From NCBI GenBank assembly GCA_002172675.1, contig NETF01000050.1:18090-82089 (forward strand): a stretch of 64,000 nt of DNA, read 5' to 3'. Every line of letters starts with the position of its first letter. Within the stretch, counting starts at the first letter, position 1. The position numbers were made by a program, and so were the translations under genes. The notes below the pieces were generated by a model. That model searched no databases. It had not been told where the DNA came from and saw only the letters and a program-made list of their open reading frames with translations. Shown here piece after piece: positions 35,246-44,987 of this stretch. The DNA comes from an unicellular cyanobacterium SU3 (GTDB lineage Bacteria > Cyanobacteriota > Cyanobacteriia > Cyanobacteriales > Microcystaceae).

Positions 35246-36838
35246 TTGCGTGCATTACTTATTTATCCAGTATTTCCGCCCACTTTTTGGTCTTATGATA
35301 AAAGCCTAGAGTTAGTCAATCGTAAGGTTTTATTACCACCCCTAGGATTAATTACCGTTGCTGGTATTTTACCCCAAACTTGGGAATTTAAACTGTGCGA
35401 TCGCAATATTCGTGACGTAACCGAAGAAGAATGGGACTGGGCTGAAATTGTCATTTTCTCGGCCATGATTGTCCAAAAAGTAGATTTATTGGCACAAATA
35501 AAAGAAGCGAAACTACGGGGTAAATGTGTTGCTGTCGGGGGTCCTTATGCGACTTCTGTACCCTCGGAAGTGCAAGCAGTTGGGGCAGACTTTTTAGTGT
35601 TAGATGAAGGAGAAATTACTTTACCTTTGTTTGTCGAGGCGTTGCAACGGGGGGAAACTCAAGGAACGATACGCACAGAGGAAAAACCCGATGTGACTTT
35701 GACTCCTATTCCTCGCTACGATTTATTAGAGTTAGATGCTTATGACTCGATGTCGGTGCAGTTTTCTAGGGGATGTCCGTTTCAATGTGAATTTTGTGAC
35801 ATTATTATTCTCTATGGACGCAAACCTCGCACTAAAACCCCGACCCAACTGTTGAAAGAGTTGGACTATCTTTATGAGTTGGGATGGCGACGGGGTGTAT
35901 TTATGGTGGATGATAATTTTATTGGCAATAAACGCAATGTTAAATTATTACTCAAAGAATTAAAAGTTTGGCAAAAAGACCATCAATATCCTTTCCGTTT
36001 TAATACAGAAGCATCGGTTGATCTAGCCCAAGATACTGAATTAATGGAGTTGATGGTAGAATCTAATTTTGATGCTGTGTTTTTAGGCATTGAAACCCCG
36101 GACGAAGAGAGTTTAAAGTTAACGAAAAAGTTTCAAAATACCCGTGACTCTTTAACGGATACCATTGATACGTTAATTCGTGCCGGTTTGCGTCCGATGG
36201 CTGGTTTTATTATTGGGTTTGATGGAGAAAAAACTGGAGCGGCTTCTCGAATTATCCGTTTTGTGGAAAAGGCAGCCATACCTACGGCCATGTTCGGAAT
36301 GTTACAGGCCCTCCCTCATACGGCTTTATGGCATCGTTTAGAAAAAGAAGGAAGGTTACGGGTTGATAGTAAACAAGATATTAACCAAAGTACCTTAATG
36401 AACTTTGTTCCCACTCGTCCCATTGAAGACATTGCCCGAGAATATATCGAAGCCTTTTGGACATTATACGATGCAGAAAATTTCTTAGATCGCACCTATC
36501 GTTGTTTCCTGAAATTAGGCGAACCTAAATGTCATCCACCTTTTAAGTTTCCCAGTTGGGTTGATTTGAGGGCTTTAGCTATCGTAGTTTGGCGACAAGG
36601 GTTTAAACGGAACACCCGTTGGAAATTTTGGCATCATTTCTTTGGCATTCTCAGACACAATACTCCTGTTTGGGAACATTATTTAACGGTTTGCGCTCAC
36701 AATGAGCATTTTTTAGAATATCGTGAAATTGTTCGTCAAGAAATTGAAGAGCAATTACAAGAATTTAAGGCCAGAGAAACGCAAACAACCCTGCAAAAAC
36801 CTGAATTCGACCCAATAACTGAAACGATTTATAACTGA
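35246..36838 (+). CDS. B12-binding-domain radical SAM protein (DUF4070 type)
   Basis: The 530-residue protein has a cobalamin-binding-like N-terminus (MRALLIYPVFPPTFWSYD, GGPYATSVP), the radical SAM cluster motif with Cys177, Cys181 and Cys184 (RGCPFQCEFCD), and a C-terminal DUF4070 region. It probably catalyses a radical methylation or rearrangement; related cyanobacterial proteins are of unknown substrate. The start is TTG at 35246 with TGTAGGA upstream; the alternative GTG nearby is out of frame, and MRALLIYP is the standard N-terminus. It is followed by the pteridine transporter after 66 bases, containing a small ACTGATAACTGATAACTGA direct repeat. Confidence 0.87.
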   Translation: MRALLIYPVFPPTFWSYDKSLELVNRKVLLPPLGLITVAGILPQTWEFKLCDRNIRDVTEEEWDWAEIVIFSAMIVQKVDLLAQIKEAKLRGKCVAVGGPYATSVPSEVQAVGADFLVLDEGEITLPLFVEALQRGETQGTIRTEEKPDVTLTPIPRYDLLELDAYDSMSVQFSRGCPFQCEFCDIIILYGRKPRTKTPTQLLKELDYLYELGWRRGVFMVDDNFIGNKRNVKLLLKELKVWQKDHQYPFRFNTEASVDLAQDTELMELMVESNFDAVFLGIETPDEESLKLTKKFQNTRDSLTDTIDTLIRAGLRPMAGFIIGFDGEKTGAASRIIRFVEKAAIPTAMFGMLQALPHTALWHRLEKEGRLRVDSKQDINQSTLMNFVPTRPIEDIAREYIEAFWTLYDAENFLDRTYRCFLKLGEPKCHPPFKFPSWVDLRALAIVVWRQGFKRNTRWKFWHHFFGILRHNTPVWEHYLTVCAHNEHFLEYREIVRQEIEEQLQEFKARETQTTLQKPEFDPITETIYN

Positions 36839-36904
36839 TGACTGATAACTGATAACTGAATAATTGCTTATGATAGATAAAGTAACAAAACTTTACTTAT
36901 CTTC

Positions 36905-38359
36905 ATGAGTTCAACCCTTTCCCCCCTCACACGAGTCAAAAAGACGTTTAAAGAGACGCTATTATTCGGAAATGAACCCACGCCCGAACTATTTGCTATT
37001 CTTAGCGTCTATTTTGTCCAAGGAGTCTTAGGTTTAGCCCGTTTAGCGGTGAGTTTCTTCCTTAAGGATGATTTAGGGTTAACCCCGGCACAAATGGGGG
37101 CGTTAACGGGTATTGCTGCCATTCCTTGGGTCATAAAACCTCTGTTTGGCTTTATTTCGGACGGTTTACCAATATTTAACTATCGTCGCCGTCCTTATCT
37201 GGTGATTTCAGGAATATTAGGCAGTTTATCCTGGATATTGTTAGCCACAATGGTAACAAATGCTTGGTTAGCTGGTCTTACTTTACTGTTAACCTCTCTT
37301 TCTGTTGCTATTAGTGATGTGATTGTTGACTCTTTGGTGGTAGAAAGGGCCAGAAAAGAGTCGTTAGGTCAAGCCGGATCGTTACAATCCTTAACATGGG
37401 GAATGTCTGCTTTTGGAGGGTTAATTACGGCTTATTTAAGTGGTTGGTTATTAGAACAACTTAGTAATGAAACGGTATTTGAAATTACGGCTATTTTTCC
37501 TATTATTGTTTGTGTGGCTGCTTGGTTTATTGCAGAAGAACCTGTTAGTCAAGATGAGTTAGTTTCTAAACAAAAAGAGTCGTTGGTTAAACAGCAAATT
37601 AAACAGTTATGGCAAGCGATTAAACAGAAATCTATTTTATTACCGACTCTCTTTGTTTTTCTGTGGCAAGCAACCCCTCATGCTGACTCTGCTTTCTTCT
37701 ATTTTACCACTAATGAATTAGGGTTTGAACCCGAATTTTTAGGACGAGTTCGTCTGGTGACTAGCATTGCTTCATTATTAGGAGTATTTCTTTATCAAAA
37801 GTTCCTTAAAAATGTTTCTTTTAGAAATATATTGGGGTGGAGTGTGGTCATTTCTGCTGCTTTAGGTATGACCATGTTATTGTTAGTTACCCATACAAAC
37901 CGAATGTTAGGAATTGATGATCATTGGTTCAGTTTAGGAGACAGTTTGATTTTAACCGTTGCGGGTCAAATTGCTTTTTTACCTATCTTAGTTTTATCCG
38001 CTAGATTATGCCCCAAAGGCATCGAAGCCACCCTCTTTGCTTTATTAATGTCCATTGTTAATTTGGCTGGTTTATTATCCCATGAACTTGGGGCATTAAT
38101 TACTCATTGGTTAGGCGTAACCGAAACTAATTTTGAGAATCTTTGGTTACTGGTTATTATCACAAATCTTTCTACTTTATTACCTTTACCCTTAGTAGGA
38201 TGGTTGCCTAATACTGATCCCCAAGTTCAAGCAGAAAAGGGAGAAGAAAATCAAAAATATATGGGTGAAGCTTATGAAAACCATCCTTTGGGTGCAGTTC
38301 CTGATGATGGCATGATGCCTGAAGTTTTACCCGAATTTGTTACCAATAACAAGAAGTAA
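36905..38359 (+). CDS. Folate/biopterin transporter (FBT family, MFS)
   Basis: The 484-residue protein has twelve membrane segments. Family signs are QGVLGLARLAVSFFLKDDLGLTPAQ, GIAAIPWVIKPLFGFISDG and RRRPYLVISGILGSLSW. Homologues in cyanobacteria, plastids and kinetoplastids move folates or pteridines across the inner membrane. The C-terminus is a short acidic tail. The carotenoid oxygenase gene starts 24 bases later on the same strand, so the two are probably co-transcribed. Confidence 0.88.
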   Translation: MSSTLSPLTRVKKTFKETLLFGNEPTPELFAILSVYFVQGVLGLARLAVSFFLKDDLGLTPAQMGALTGIAAIPWVIKPLFGFISDGLPIFNYRRRPYLVISGILGSLSWILLATMVTNAWLAGLTLLLTSLSVAISDVIVDSLVVERARKESLGQAGSLQSLTWGMSAFGGLITAYLSGWLLEQLSNETVFEITAIFPIIVCVAAWFIAEEPVSQDELVSKQKESLVKQQIKQLWQAIKQKSILLPTLFVFLWQATPHADSAFFYFTTNELGFEPEFLGRVRLVTSIASLLGVFLYQKFLKNVSFRNILGWSVVISAALGMTMLLLVTHTNRMLGIDDHWFSLGDSLILTVAGQIAFLPILVLSARLCPKGIEATLFALLMSIVNLAGLLSHELGALITHWLGVTETNFENLWLLVIITNLSTLLPLPLVGWLPNTDPQVQAEKGEENQKYMGEAYENHPLGAVPDDGMMPEVLPEFVTNNKK

Positions 38360-38383
38360 ACCCTGTTAAAACAATCAATAGCC

Positions 38384-39868
38384 ATGACTAATTTAATTAG
38401 CAAAGATCAACAAACTTTATCCTATAACCCTCAGCAATGGCGACAAGGTTATCAATCTCAGCCTAATGAGTATGACTATTTTATCGAAGATATAGAGGGT
38501 AAAGTCCCTGAAGAGTTACAAGGTACTTTCTTTAGAAACGGTCCAGGATTATTAGAAGTACAAGGAACCCCGTTAAAGCATCCTTTCGACGGAGATGGGA
38601 TGATTTGTGCTGTTTCTTTTTTACCTAATGGAAAAGTTCATTTTCGTAATCGCTTTGTTCGTACAGAAGGTTATGTACAAGAACAAAAAGAAGGTAGAAT
38701 GATCTATAGAGGGGTGTTTGGCACTGAGAAACCCGGCGGATGGATCAACAATTTGTTTGATATTAAAATTAAAAATATTGCTAATACTAATGTCATTTAT
38801 TGGGGTAAAAAATTACTCGCACTTTGGGAAGCAGCCGAACCTTATCGACTTGATCCTAAAACTTTAGAAACCATAGGCATAGATTATTTAGACGGTGTAT
38901 TAAACCCTGGTGATTCTATCTCTGCACACCCTCGTTTTGACCCTGCTTCTGAGTTAGATAACGGACAACCTTGTTTAGTTAATTTCTCCATTAAACCAGG
39001 ACTTTCGAGTAAAATTACTATCCATGAATTTGCTTCAGATGGTAGCTTATTACGTCGTCATTCTCATACAGTTCCTGGCTTTTCTTTTATCCATGATTTT
39101 GCCATTACGCCTCATTATTGTCTCTTGTTACAAAACCCTGTTACCTTCAATCCTTTACCTTATATTTTAGGGTTAAAAGGGGCTGGTGAATGTGTTAACT
39201 TTCATCCCAAAAAACCCAGTAAATTGATTATTATTCCCCGAAATCCTTCTGATGAAAAAATGAAAGTTTTGGAAATAAATTCAGGATTTGTCTTTCATCA
39301 TGTTAATGCTTTTGAGAAAGATAATGATATCTATTTAGATTCAATTTGTTATGATTCTCTTCCTCAAGTGAAACCTGATACTGATTATAAAGAGACTGAT
39401 TTTGATACTTTAGATCCTGGACAAATATGGCGGTTTAAAATTAATCTAGAAAGGGAAACTATCGAAAAAGAAATGATAGAAAGTCGTTGTTGTGAATTTT
39501 CTGATATTCACCCCAATAATGTCGGGAGAAACTATCGTTATTTATTCATAGGAACGGCACATAAAGATAAAGGAAATGCACCCTTACAAGCTATTTTGAA
39601 ACTAGATTTATTAACAGGTGAAAAACAAGTCCATTCTTTTGCACCACAAGGATATGTCGGGGAACCGATTTTTGTACCACAACCTGATGCAACTAATGAA
39701 GACCAAGGATGGATTTTAGTCGTGGTTTATGATGGTGATAAACATCGTTCTGATATTGTTATTTTAGATGGAGAAAACCTAGAAAAAGAACCGATCGCAA
39801 TTCTACATCTTAAACATCATATTCCCTATGGACTTCATGGAAACTGGACATCTGAGGTGTTTTTATAA
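38384..39868 (+). CDS. Carotenoid cleavage oxygenase (apocarotenoid-15,15'-oxygenase type)
   Basis: The 494-residue enzyme is an RPE65-family dioxygenase. Four Fe-binding His are visible in their usual places: SAHPRFDP, FIHDFAITPHY, FVFHHVNAFE and PYGLHGNW near the end. FRNGPGLLEVQG and HPFDGDGMI near the N-terminus are family signatures. The cyanobacterial ACO branch splits apocarotenals at the 15,15' bond to retinal. Length matches Synechocystis ACO (about 490). A perfect 12-bp hairpin follows the stop and separates it from a convergent cupin gene. Confidence 0.9.
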   Translation: MTNLISKDQQTLSYNPQQWRQGYQSQPNEYDYFIEDIEGKVPEELQGTFFRNGPGLLEVQGTPLKHPFDGDGMICAVSFLPNGKVHFRNRFVRTEGYVQEQKEGRMIYRGVFGTEKPGGWINNLFDIKIKNIANTNVIYWGKKLLALWEAAEPYRLDPKTLETIGIDYLDGVLNPGDSISAHPRFDPASELDNGQPCLVNFSIKPGLSSKITIHEFASDGSLLRRHSHTVPGFSFIHDFAITPHYCLLLQNPVTFNPLPYILGLKGAGECVNFHPKKPSKLIIIPRNPSDEKMKVLEINSGFVFHHVNAFEKDNDIYLDSICYDSLPQVKPDTDYKETDFDTLDPGQIWRFKINLERETIEKEMIESRCCEFSDIHPNNVGRNYRYLFIGTAHKDKGNAPLQAILKLDLLTGEKQVHSFAPQGYVGEPIFVPQPDATNEDQGWILVVVYDGDKHRSDIVILDGENLEKEPIAILHLKHHIPYGLHGNWTSEVFL

Positions 39869-39886
39869 TATTGAATCAGAAAAAGT

Positions 39887-39913
39887 ATCGGGATAATTGC
39901 TAATTATCCCGAT
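39887..39913. terminator. Bidirectional terminator hairpin
   Basis: ATCGGGATAATT (39887-39898) and AATTATCCCGAT (39902-39913) are perfectly complementary with a three-base loop. On the minus strand ACTTTTTC follows, so it suits the cupin gene as well as the oxygenase. Confidence 0.75.
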
Positions 39914-39941
39914 TAGTTAACTATTTAATTAAAAGGAAACG

Positions 39942-40409
39942 TTACGCTTCTAGTAAAACTTTATTTTTTACCTCTAATTTAAGTTGATATAGCTCCTCTA
40001 AAAGATAACTGATTTTCTTCAAATTATAAGGAAAAGGTGGTTTCATGGGTCGATAATCTAATGGATGAGATTCCCCATGTCGCAACACAGCATTAACCAT
40101 AACACAACCTTCTGAACTCAAATTAATCGCCCCATGAGGAACCCCTGGCGGAATTGTTACCACTTGAGGATTATATTCACTTAAAGGGATATAATGGTAC
40201 TGTTTGTTGTGAAGTGCAACTAAAATAAAGCTACCCCGAACCACTAATAATTGATCAGTTTGATAATGGTGTACAAACAGTTCGTCGATAGTTCCGCTAG
40301 GAACTTCCACTAACATTGTTTCATCACTGGATTGTGGGGTGTAAAATTGCGCCATTCCTCCTTGTATTGATTCGAGTTCGCGTAGCGATATTCCCTCTTT
40401 TAAACTCAT
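39942..40409 (-). CDS. Cupin-domain protein (dTDP-sugar epimerase-like fold)
   Basis: The start is set at MSLKEGISLRELESIQGG (40409), preceded by GAGG 10 bases upstream; the 64 codons before it are Lys/Phe-rich AT translation without family character. The 155 residues form a single cupin barrel: FVHHYQTDQLLVVRGSF, IPPGVPHGAINL (His motif), and a short helical tail. Relatives cluster with surface-sugar genes but have no established reaction. The mannose-1-phosphate guanylyltransferase-like gene diverges from it. Confidence 0.72.
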   Translation of the reverse strand: MSLKEGISLRELESIQGGMAQFYTPQSSDETMLVEVPSGTIDELFVHHYQTDQLLVVRGSFILVALHNKQYHYIPLSEYNPQVVTIPPGVPHGAINLSSEGCVMVNAVLRHGESHPLDYRPMKPPFPYNLKKISYLLEELYQLKLEVKNKVLLEA

Positions 40410-40761
40410 ATTATTTTCCTCTTTTTTACCTTTTTTTTTATTGTAACAATTCGTATCGTAAAAATATGTAAAAAAAAATACATAAGATTTTGATCTTATG
40501 ATAAAAAGCCTAAAACTCGGCAAATTTTTACCTGAGATGTCAGAAAAATAACTTTTGGTCTCACTCTCTATAGCACTACACATTATAAATAAAATATTCA
40601 CAAACCATGAAAGTCTTTGGCAGCTGACTTTTGCCTTTTGCCTCTTGCTTCTCGCCTTTTGCGTAGAGGTATAACCTCCAAAAATAAGCTATGGTAGAAA
40701 AGAGGGATTTTAGCTTGCATTGTAAAAATAAGTAACAAAAATCAACCATAGAGGAGGATTT
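40410..40761. other. Divergent promoter interval with heptamer tract
   Basis: This stretch separates the cupin and sugar-nucleotide genes. A TTTTGCCTTTTGCCTCTTGC tract at about 40628-40650 is a short tandem heptamer repeat. AGGAGGA at 40752-40757 is the RBS of the next gene. Nothing else is recognised. Confidence 0.5.
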
Positions 40762-43287
40762 ATGCGTGCAGTGCTGATGGCTGGGGGATCGGGAACTCGG
40801 TTACGCCCATTGACCTGCGATTTACCTAAGCCTATGGTACCTATCTTAAATCGCCCCATCGCAGAACATATCATTAACTTACTTAGACGACATAATATTA
40901 CGGAGATTATTGCCACTTTATACTATCTTCCTGATATGATGCGGGATTATTTTCAAGATGGCAGCGAGTTTGGTGTGGAAATGACCTACGCTGTAGAAGA
41001 TGAGCAACCTTTAGGCACGGCAGGTTGTGTGAAAAATGTTGAGGATCTTCTACGCAATACATTTTTAGTGATCAGTGGGGATAGTATTACAGATTTTGAC
41101 TTACAAGCAGCGATCGCTTTTCATCGTCAAAAAAAATCTAAAGCGACGCTTGTACTGAAGCGAGTTCCGAACCCGGTGGAGTTTGGGGTTGTCATTACCG
41201 ATAAAGAGCAGAAAATAATCCGTTTCCTTGAAAAACCTTCTTCTAGCGAAATTTTCTCCGATACCGTTAACACAGGAACCTATATCCTAGAACCAGAAGT
41301 GCTGCAATACCTTCCCCCTAATGAAGAAAGCGACTTTTCTAAAGATTTATTTCCCCTCCTCTTAGACAAAGGGGAAGCTATGTATGGCTACATTGCCGAA
41401 GGATATTGGTGTGATGTGGGCCATTTGGATGCTTATCGAGAAGCCCAATATGATGCCCTAGAAAAAAAAGTTAACCTTGACTTTGCTTATCGCGAAGCGT
41501 CTCCTGGGGTGTGGTTAGGACAAAATACTTATATTGATCCCACAGCCAAAATTGAACCGCCAGCCCTCATTGGGGATAACTGTCGGATTGGTCCAGGGGT
41601 AATGATTGAACAAGGGTGTGTCATTGGTGATAACGTGACCATTGGAACCAGTTCAGACTTAAAACGGCCGATTATTTGGAATGGTGTCACCGTTGGGGAT
41701 GAATCCTATCTGGCTGCTTGTGTCATCGCCAGAGGAACCCGTATTGATAGGCGATCGCAAGTGTTAGAAGGGGCGATCATTGGTCCACTATCTATCCTCG
41801 GAGAAGAAGCACAAATAAGTTCAAATGTCCGAGTTTGGCCCAATAAACGCATCGAATCCGGGGCTATTTTGAACATAAATTTAATTTGGGGTAGTACCGC
41901 TAATCGGAATCTCTTCGGTCAACGGGGAGTGACAGGATTGGCTAATATTGATATTACCCCAGAATTTGCGGTGAAGTTGGGGGCGGCCTATGGTTCAACC
42001 CTCAAAGCAGGGGCGCAAGTAGTGGTATCACGAGATCAACGGGGTTTTTCTCGCATGATTAGCCGTTCTTTGATTTCTGGGTTGATGTCAGTAGGGATTA
42101 ATATTCAAAACCTCGAAGCCACCGCTATTCCTATTTCTCGCACTATGACTCCCAAGTTAGGAGTGTCCGGTGGAGTTCATTTACGGGCCCATCCGGATCG
42201 CACGGATCATATTTTAATCGAATTTTTGGACGATCAAGGGATTAATATTACTAAGTCCCAAGAAAAGAAAATTGAAGGGGCGTATTTTAAGGAAGATTTA
42301 CGACGGGTGGGGATTGCAGACATCGGTAATATGTCTTATCCGGCACAAGTGATTGATACCTATCGTGAAACCTTTGAAACGCAACTGGATCTTGAGAGTA
42401 TTAGTAACAGTGACCCGAAAATTGTCATTGACTACGTTTATGGGGTGTCAGGGGCGATTTTACCGCAACTTCTGACTAAGTTTGGTTGCGATGCCGTTGT
42501 TCTCAATGCAAGTTTACGTCAAACCACTGTTTCTACCCAGGAACGGGAGTCCTTACTCCATCAACTGGGCCAGGTGGTTGAAGCGGTGAAAGCGAATTTA
42601 GGGGCGCAAGTTTCGGCTAATGGTGAACAGTTTATCTTAGTTGATGAATCTGGCCTATCCATACGGGGAGAATGGTTAACGGCTTTGATGGTGAATACTA
42701 TTTTTACTGCTTATCCTCACAGTACGGTGGTTGTCCCCGTAGAAGCATCTAGCGCAGTCGAACAAATCGCCCGTCGTCACGATGGTAGGGTGATTCGTAC
42801 TAAGTCTAATCCTACTGCATTGATGGAAGCAGCGCAAATGAATCCTAGTGTTTCTTTGGGAGGAAGTGGGGACACCGGGTTTATCTTTCCCCAGTTGCAT
42901 CCGGGGTTTGATGCTATGTTTAGTTTAGCGAAACTGTTGGAAATGTTGGCCAGTCAAGGGCGATCGCTGGTGCAAATTCAAGCAGAATTACCGCGTATTT
43001 GTCATAAATCCTACGTTTTACGCTGTCCTTGGAAGGTTAAAGGAGCTTTAATGCGTTATTTAGTGGAAATTCATCATCCTGATCAACTTGAATTAATTGA
43101 TGGGGTAAAAATTATTAATCCCCAAAATGATAACTGGATCTTGATTTTACCCGACGCAGGAGAACCCTTTGTGCATATTGTTGCGAATAGTGATGATCGA
43201 GAATGGGTCGATGTTAATATTAGGGAATATCGTCACAAAGTACAATCTTTTATTGAACAAGAACAAGGTGATTTCATTAGTATGTAG
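40762..43287 (+). CDS. Mannose-1-phosphate guanylyltransferase/phosphomannomutase-like protein
   Basis: The 841-residue protein combines a nucleotidyltransferase domain (MAGGSGTRLRPLTCDLPKPM, 7-26, then residues to about 235), a left-handed beta-helix with hexapeptide repeats (about 245-370) and a phosphomannomutase-like domain (about 380-841). The usual mutase phosphoserine loop TxSHNP is not visible near the expected place, where TPKLGVSGGVHLRAHP stands, so mutase activity is doubtful. It would make NDP-sugars for surface glycans or act in regulation. Such 840-residue proteins are conserved in cyanobacteria. Strong RBS GAGGAGG. Confidence 0.85.
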   Translation: MRAVLMAGGSGTRLRPLTCDLPKPMVPILNRPIAEHIINLLRRHNITEIIATLYYLPDMMRDYFQDGSEFGVEMTYAVEDEQPLGTAGCVKNVEDLLRNTFLVISGDSITDFDLQAAIAFHRQKKSKATLVLKRVPNPVEFGVVITDKEQKIIRFLEKPSSSEIFSDTVNTGTYILEPEVLQYLPPNEESDFSKDLFPLLLDKGEAMYGYIAEGYWCDVGHLDAYREAQYDALEKKVNLDFAYREASPGVWLGQNTYIDPTAKIEPPALIGDNCRIGPGVMIEQGCVIGDNVTIGTSSDLKRPIIWNGVTVGDESYLAACVIARGTRIDRRSQVLEGAIIGPLSILGEEAQISSNVRVWPNKRIESGAILNINLIWGSTANRNLFGQRGVTGLANIDITPEFAVKLGAAYGSTLKAGAQVVVSRDQRGFSRMISRSLISGLMSVGINIQNLEATAIPISRTMTPKLGVSGGVHLRAHPDRTDHILIEFLDDQGINITKSQEKKIEGAYFKEDLRRVGIADIGNMSYPAQVIDTYRETFETQLDLESISNSDPKIVIDYVYGVSGAILPQLLTKFGCDAVVLNASLRQTTVSTQERESLLHQLGQVVEAVKANLGAQVSANGEQFILVDESGLSIRGEWLTALMVNTIFTAYPHSTVVVPVEASSAVEQIARRHDGRVIRTKSNPTALMEAAQMNPSVSLGGSGDTGFIFPQLHPGFDAMFSLAKLLEMLASQGRSLVQIQAELPRICHKSYVLRCPWKVKGALMRYLVEIHHPDQLELIDGVKIINPQNDNWILILPDAGEPFVHIVANSDDREWVDVNIREYRHKVQSFIEQEQGDFISM

Positions 43288-43290
43288 GGT

Positions 43291-43445
43291 TTCAAATAGG
43301 GCTAAAAATAGTTTCAAATCTTCTAAAATGGGATGGTCAAAGTTCTATATATCTCGTTCATTTTTCATGATATGTTTAAAACCTTGTTTATTAAATCCAT
43401 AAATATTGTATCTGTGTCACCTTCAACGATTAAAATATTACTCAC
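43291..43445 (-). pseudogene. TOPRIM/DUF3226-like protein remnant
   Basis: From a GTG at 43443-43445 (overlapping the stop of the ATPase fragment) the minus strand reads VSNILIVEGDTDTIFMDLIN, the start of a TOPRIM-like DUF3226 protein, then a stop. Later frames give GFKHIMKNE and NFDHPILEDLKLFLAL, so several frameshifts have broken it. It pairs with the ATPase fragment upstream. Confidence 0.55.
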
Positions 43446-43650
43446 CTCTCACTCCCTTTCCATGTTCAATTGCATAATCTAGTATGTCTAAATCACGCTT
43501 AATTCCAATAATTCTATTGGTTTTATAATGTCGATTAAGTTCAAAATATGCATCACTATCGGGATAATCTTTAACTCCAACATCTCTAAAAGCTTGAATC
43601 ATTTCTAAACTATGAGTTGTGGAAAAAATTTGTACATCAAGTTCTTTTGA
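43438..43650 (-). pseudogene. AAA/OLD-like ATPase, C-terminal fragment
   Basis: The minus strand encodes SKELDVQIFSTTHSLEMIQA and AIEHGKGVRGE, the end of an AAA-family ATPase of the type paired with a TOPRIM protein. STTHS is the switch His region. Its N-terminal part is missing: at 43651 the coding sequence runs into an inverted-repeat element. About 71 of an expected 400 residues remain. ATPase-TOPRIM pairs are often defence-related; this one cannot function. Confidence 0.65.
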
Positions 43651-43819
43651 TACAGCAGTTTGCGAGTCATTGAAGTACAACTAAAACTGATCCTACGGTT
43701 TCACACATTAACTTCTTGTATTGTATAAAGTCGCAAACTGCTGTAATTACAGAACTCGACATTAGAAATTGGTTTGCTCATGGTTGCTACTGTACTTCAT
43801 AGAGTCGCAAACTGCTGTA
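43651..43819. mobile_element. Small inverted-repeat (MITE-like) element, apparently tandem
   Basis: The left end TACAGCAGTTTGCGAGTC and the reverse complement of the right end TACAGCAGTTTGCGACTC match over about 28 bases, continuing to GAAGTACA. A third copy of the terminus lies at 43718-43747, so two copies share an end. No transposase. It has inserted into the ATPase gene. Confidence 0.7.
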
Positions 43820-44290
43820 AATTGGTTTTCTACTTAGTGATTCTTTTCTCTTAGCATTAAATATACTTAACAGTTCTATTTCAGATATCTCAAAATCATT
43901 ATCAATATCTTGAATAACTCGTAAAGCAATATCTTTATTAGTAGAAACTATGATAAATAGATAATGATAAGAATATCTACTAAGAATATTTTTTAACTCT
44001 CTTGGAGAATTTGTGAAATTCAAATCAACTGCTAAATTTATCTCAACTTTTAATATCGATCCCTTATGAGAATTTTCAGATAGATATTTTGTTTGTAAAT
44101 CTTGTTCTATATCTCCATTATTTCCATTTTGTTTAATAATATCATTAGATAAAATTAAATTATTATTCAAATCAATTCTTTGATTTTGATTATCATCATT
44201 ATTAGTTGTTATTTTTCCATTCTGTGCGATGTCATTCTTGAAAAAGAAACTATCCCATGCTTTTTCAGGATAAGATTTACTAAAGTCGTC
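43820..44290 (-). pseudogene. Unrecognised gene remnant
   Basis: An open minus-strand frame, without ATG, reads from about DDFSKSYPEKAWDSF through an Asn-rich stretch to ELLSIFNAKRKESLSRKP, where the inverted-repeat element begins. Start and end are both missing. Asn/Asp-rich low-complexity sequence fills the middle. No family is recognised; it could be part of the same broken operon as the ATPase. Confidence 0.4.
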
Positions 44291-44374
44291 AGATTCTTGT
44301 CTTAACTATCTCAATAAAAAAATAGTTTTAGGTTGAGGCGACTGATTTAATAATATCGCTTCTAACAAATTAGA

Positions 44375-44486
44375 AGGGTTTGATATTCCCATTGAAGGAA
44401 TCACTGTAGAAATCAGAGAAAGTCAAATTAAACCTTTAAATAAACAGCAGTTACCCCAAAAACAAAGCCAATATTTATCTGCTTAA
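44375..44486 (+). pseudogene. Remnant of a small gene (C-terminal 36 residues)
   Basis: A plus-strand frame reads GFDIPIEGITVEIRESQIKP and ends SQYLSA with TAA at 44484-44486. No start is found. It may be the tail of a small antitoxin-like protein; the family is not recognised. Confidence 0.3.
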
Positions 44487-44505
44487 TAACAGAATGTAAT
44501 ACTTA

Positions 44506-44934
44506 TTAATCTGGTAAAAAGTCAAAAGACAAAATATCAGTTAATTGATAAGAACAAGTTTCAGGAAAAATTGATAACCCTGTTTCTCTTTCTGCGCTTA
44601 ATGTTGCTAAAGGATACACTTTATCAATAGCTATCTCTAAACTAGGTTTTAAACTGGGATTTTCTGCAATTAATTTATCAAGTCGCAAACGTTGTTCTTT
44701 AATTGTTAATTGCCAACTGCGAGACCGTAAATTAGGCTGAAATTGCCATTTCAGTAAGTGCATAATTAACACCTCTAAACGACTTTCTAACTGTCTTTTT
44801 TCTGACCTTCCCATCTCTTCAATTTCGTTAGCTAAATTTTGCCAGTCAATAGCATTAATTTGTTGAGTTCTCAATAATTCTGCTTGCTGTTGTGTCCAAC
44901 CATAATAATCATTATCGATATCAATATTATTCAT
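44506..44934 (-). CDS. DUF29 family protein
   Basis: The 142-residue protein is a typical DUF29: YYGWTQQQAELLRTQQINAI, NLANEIEEMGRSEKRQLESRLEVLIMHLLKW, and the C-terminal YPLATLSAERETGL. DUF29 proteins are numerous in cyanobacteria, often in accessory regions, and their function is unknown; toxin-antitoxin links have been suggested. GGAGA precedes the ATG by about 8 bases. A GGTGGGCATTGCCCACC palindrome separates it from ilvD. Confidence 0.85.
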   Translation of the reverse strand: MNNIDIDNDYYGWTQQQAELLRTQQINAIDWQNLANEIEEMGRSEKRQLESRLEVLIMHLLKWQFQPNLRSRSWQLTIKEQRLRLDKLIAENPSLKPSLEIAIDKVYPLATLSAERETGLSIFPETCSYQLTDILSFDFLPD

Positions 44935-44959
44935 TTCTTTATCTCCTTATTATTGAAAA

Positions 44960-44983
44960 AGTAGGGTGGGCATTGCCCACCAT
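44960..44983. repeat. GGTGGGCATTGCCCACC palindromic repeat
   Basis: GTAGGGTGGGCATTGCCCACC lies between the DUF29 and ilvD genes, matching the copies near 2136 and 29744. It is close to the ilvD stop and may serve as its terminator stem. Confidence 0.6.
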
Positions 44984-44987
44984 AAAC

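Noticed and set aside
40410..40601. N-terminal extension of the cupin gene
   Set aside because: The 64 extra residues are Lys/Phe/Tyr-rich without family similarity, and a proper RBS-ATG pair lies at 40409.
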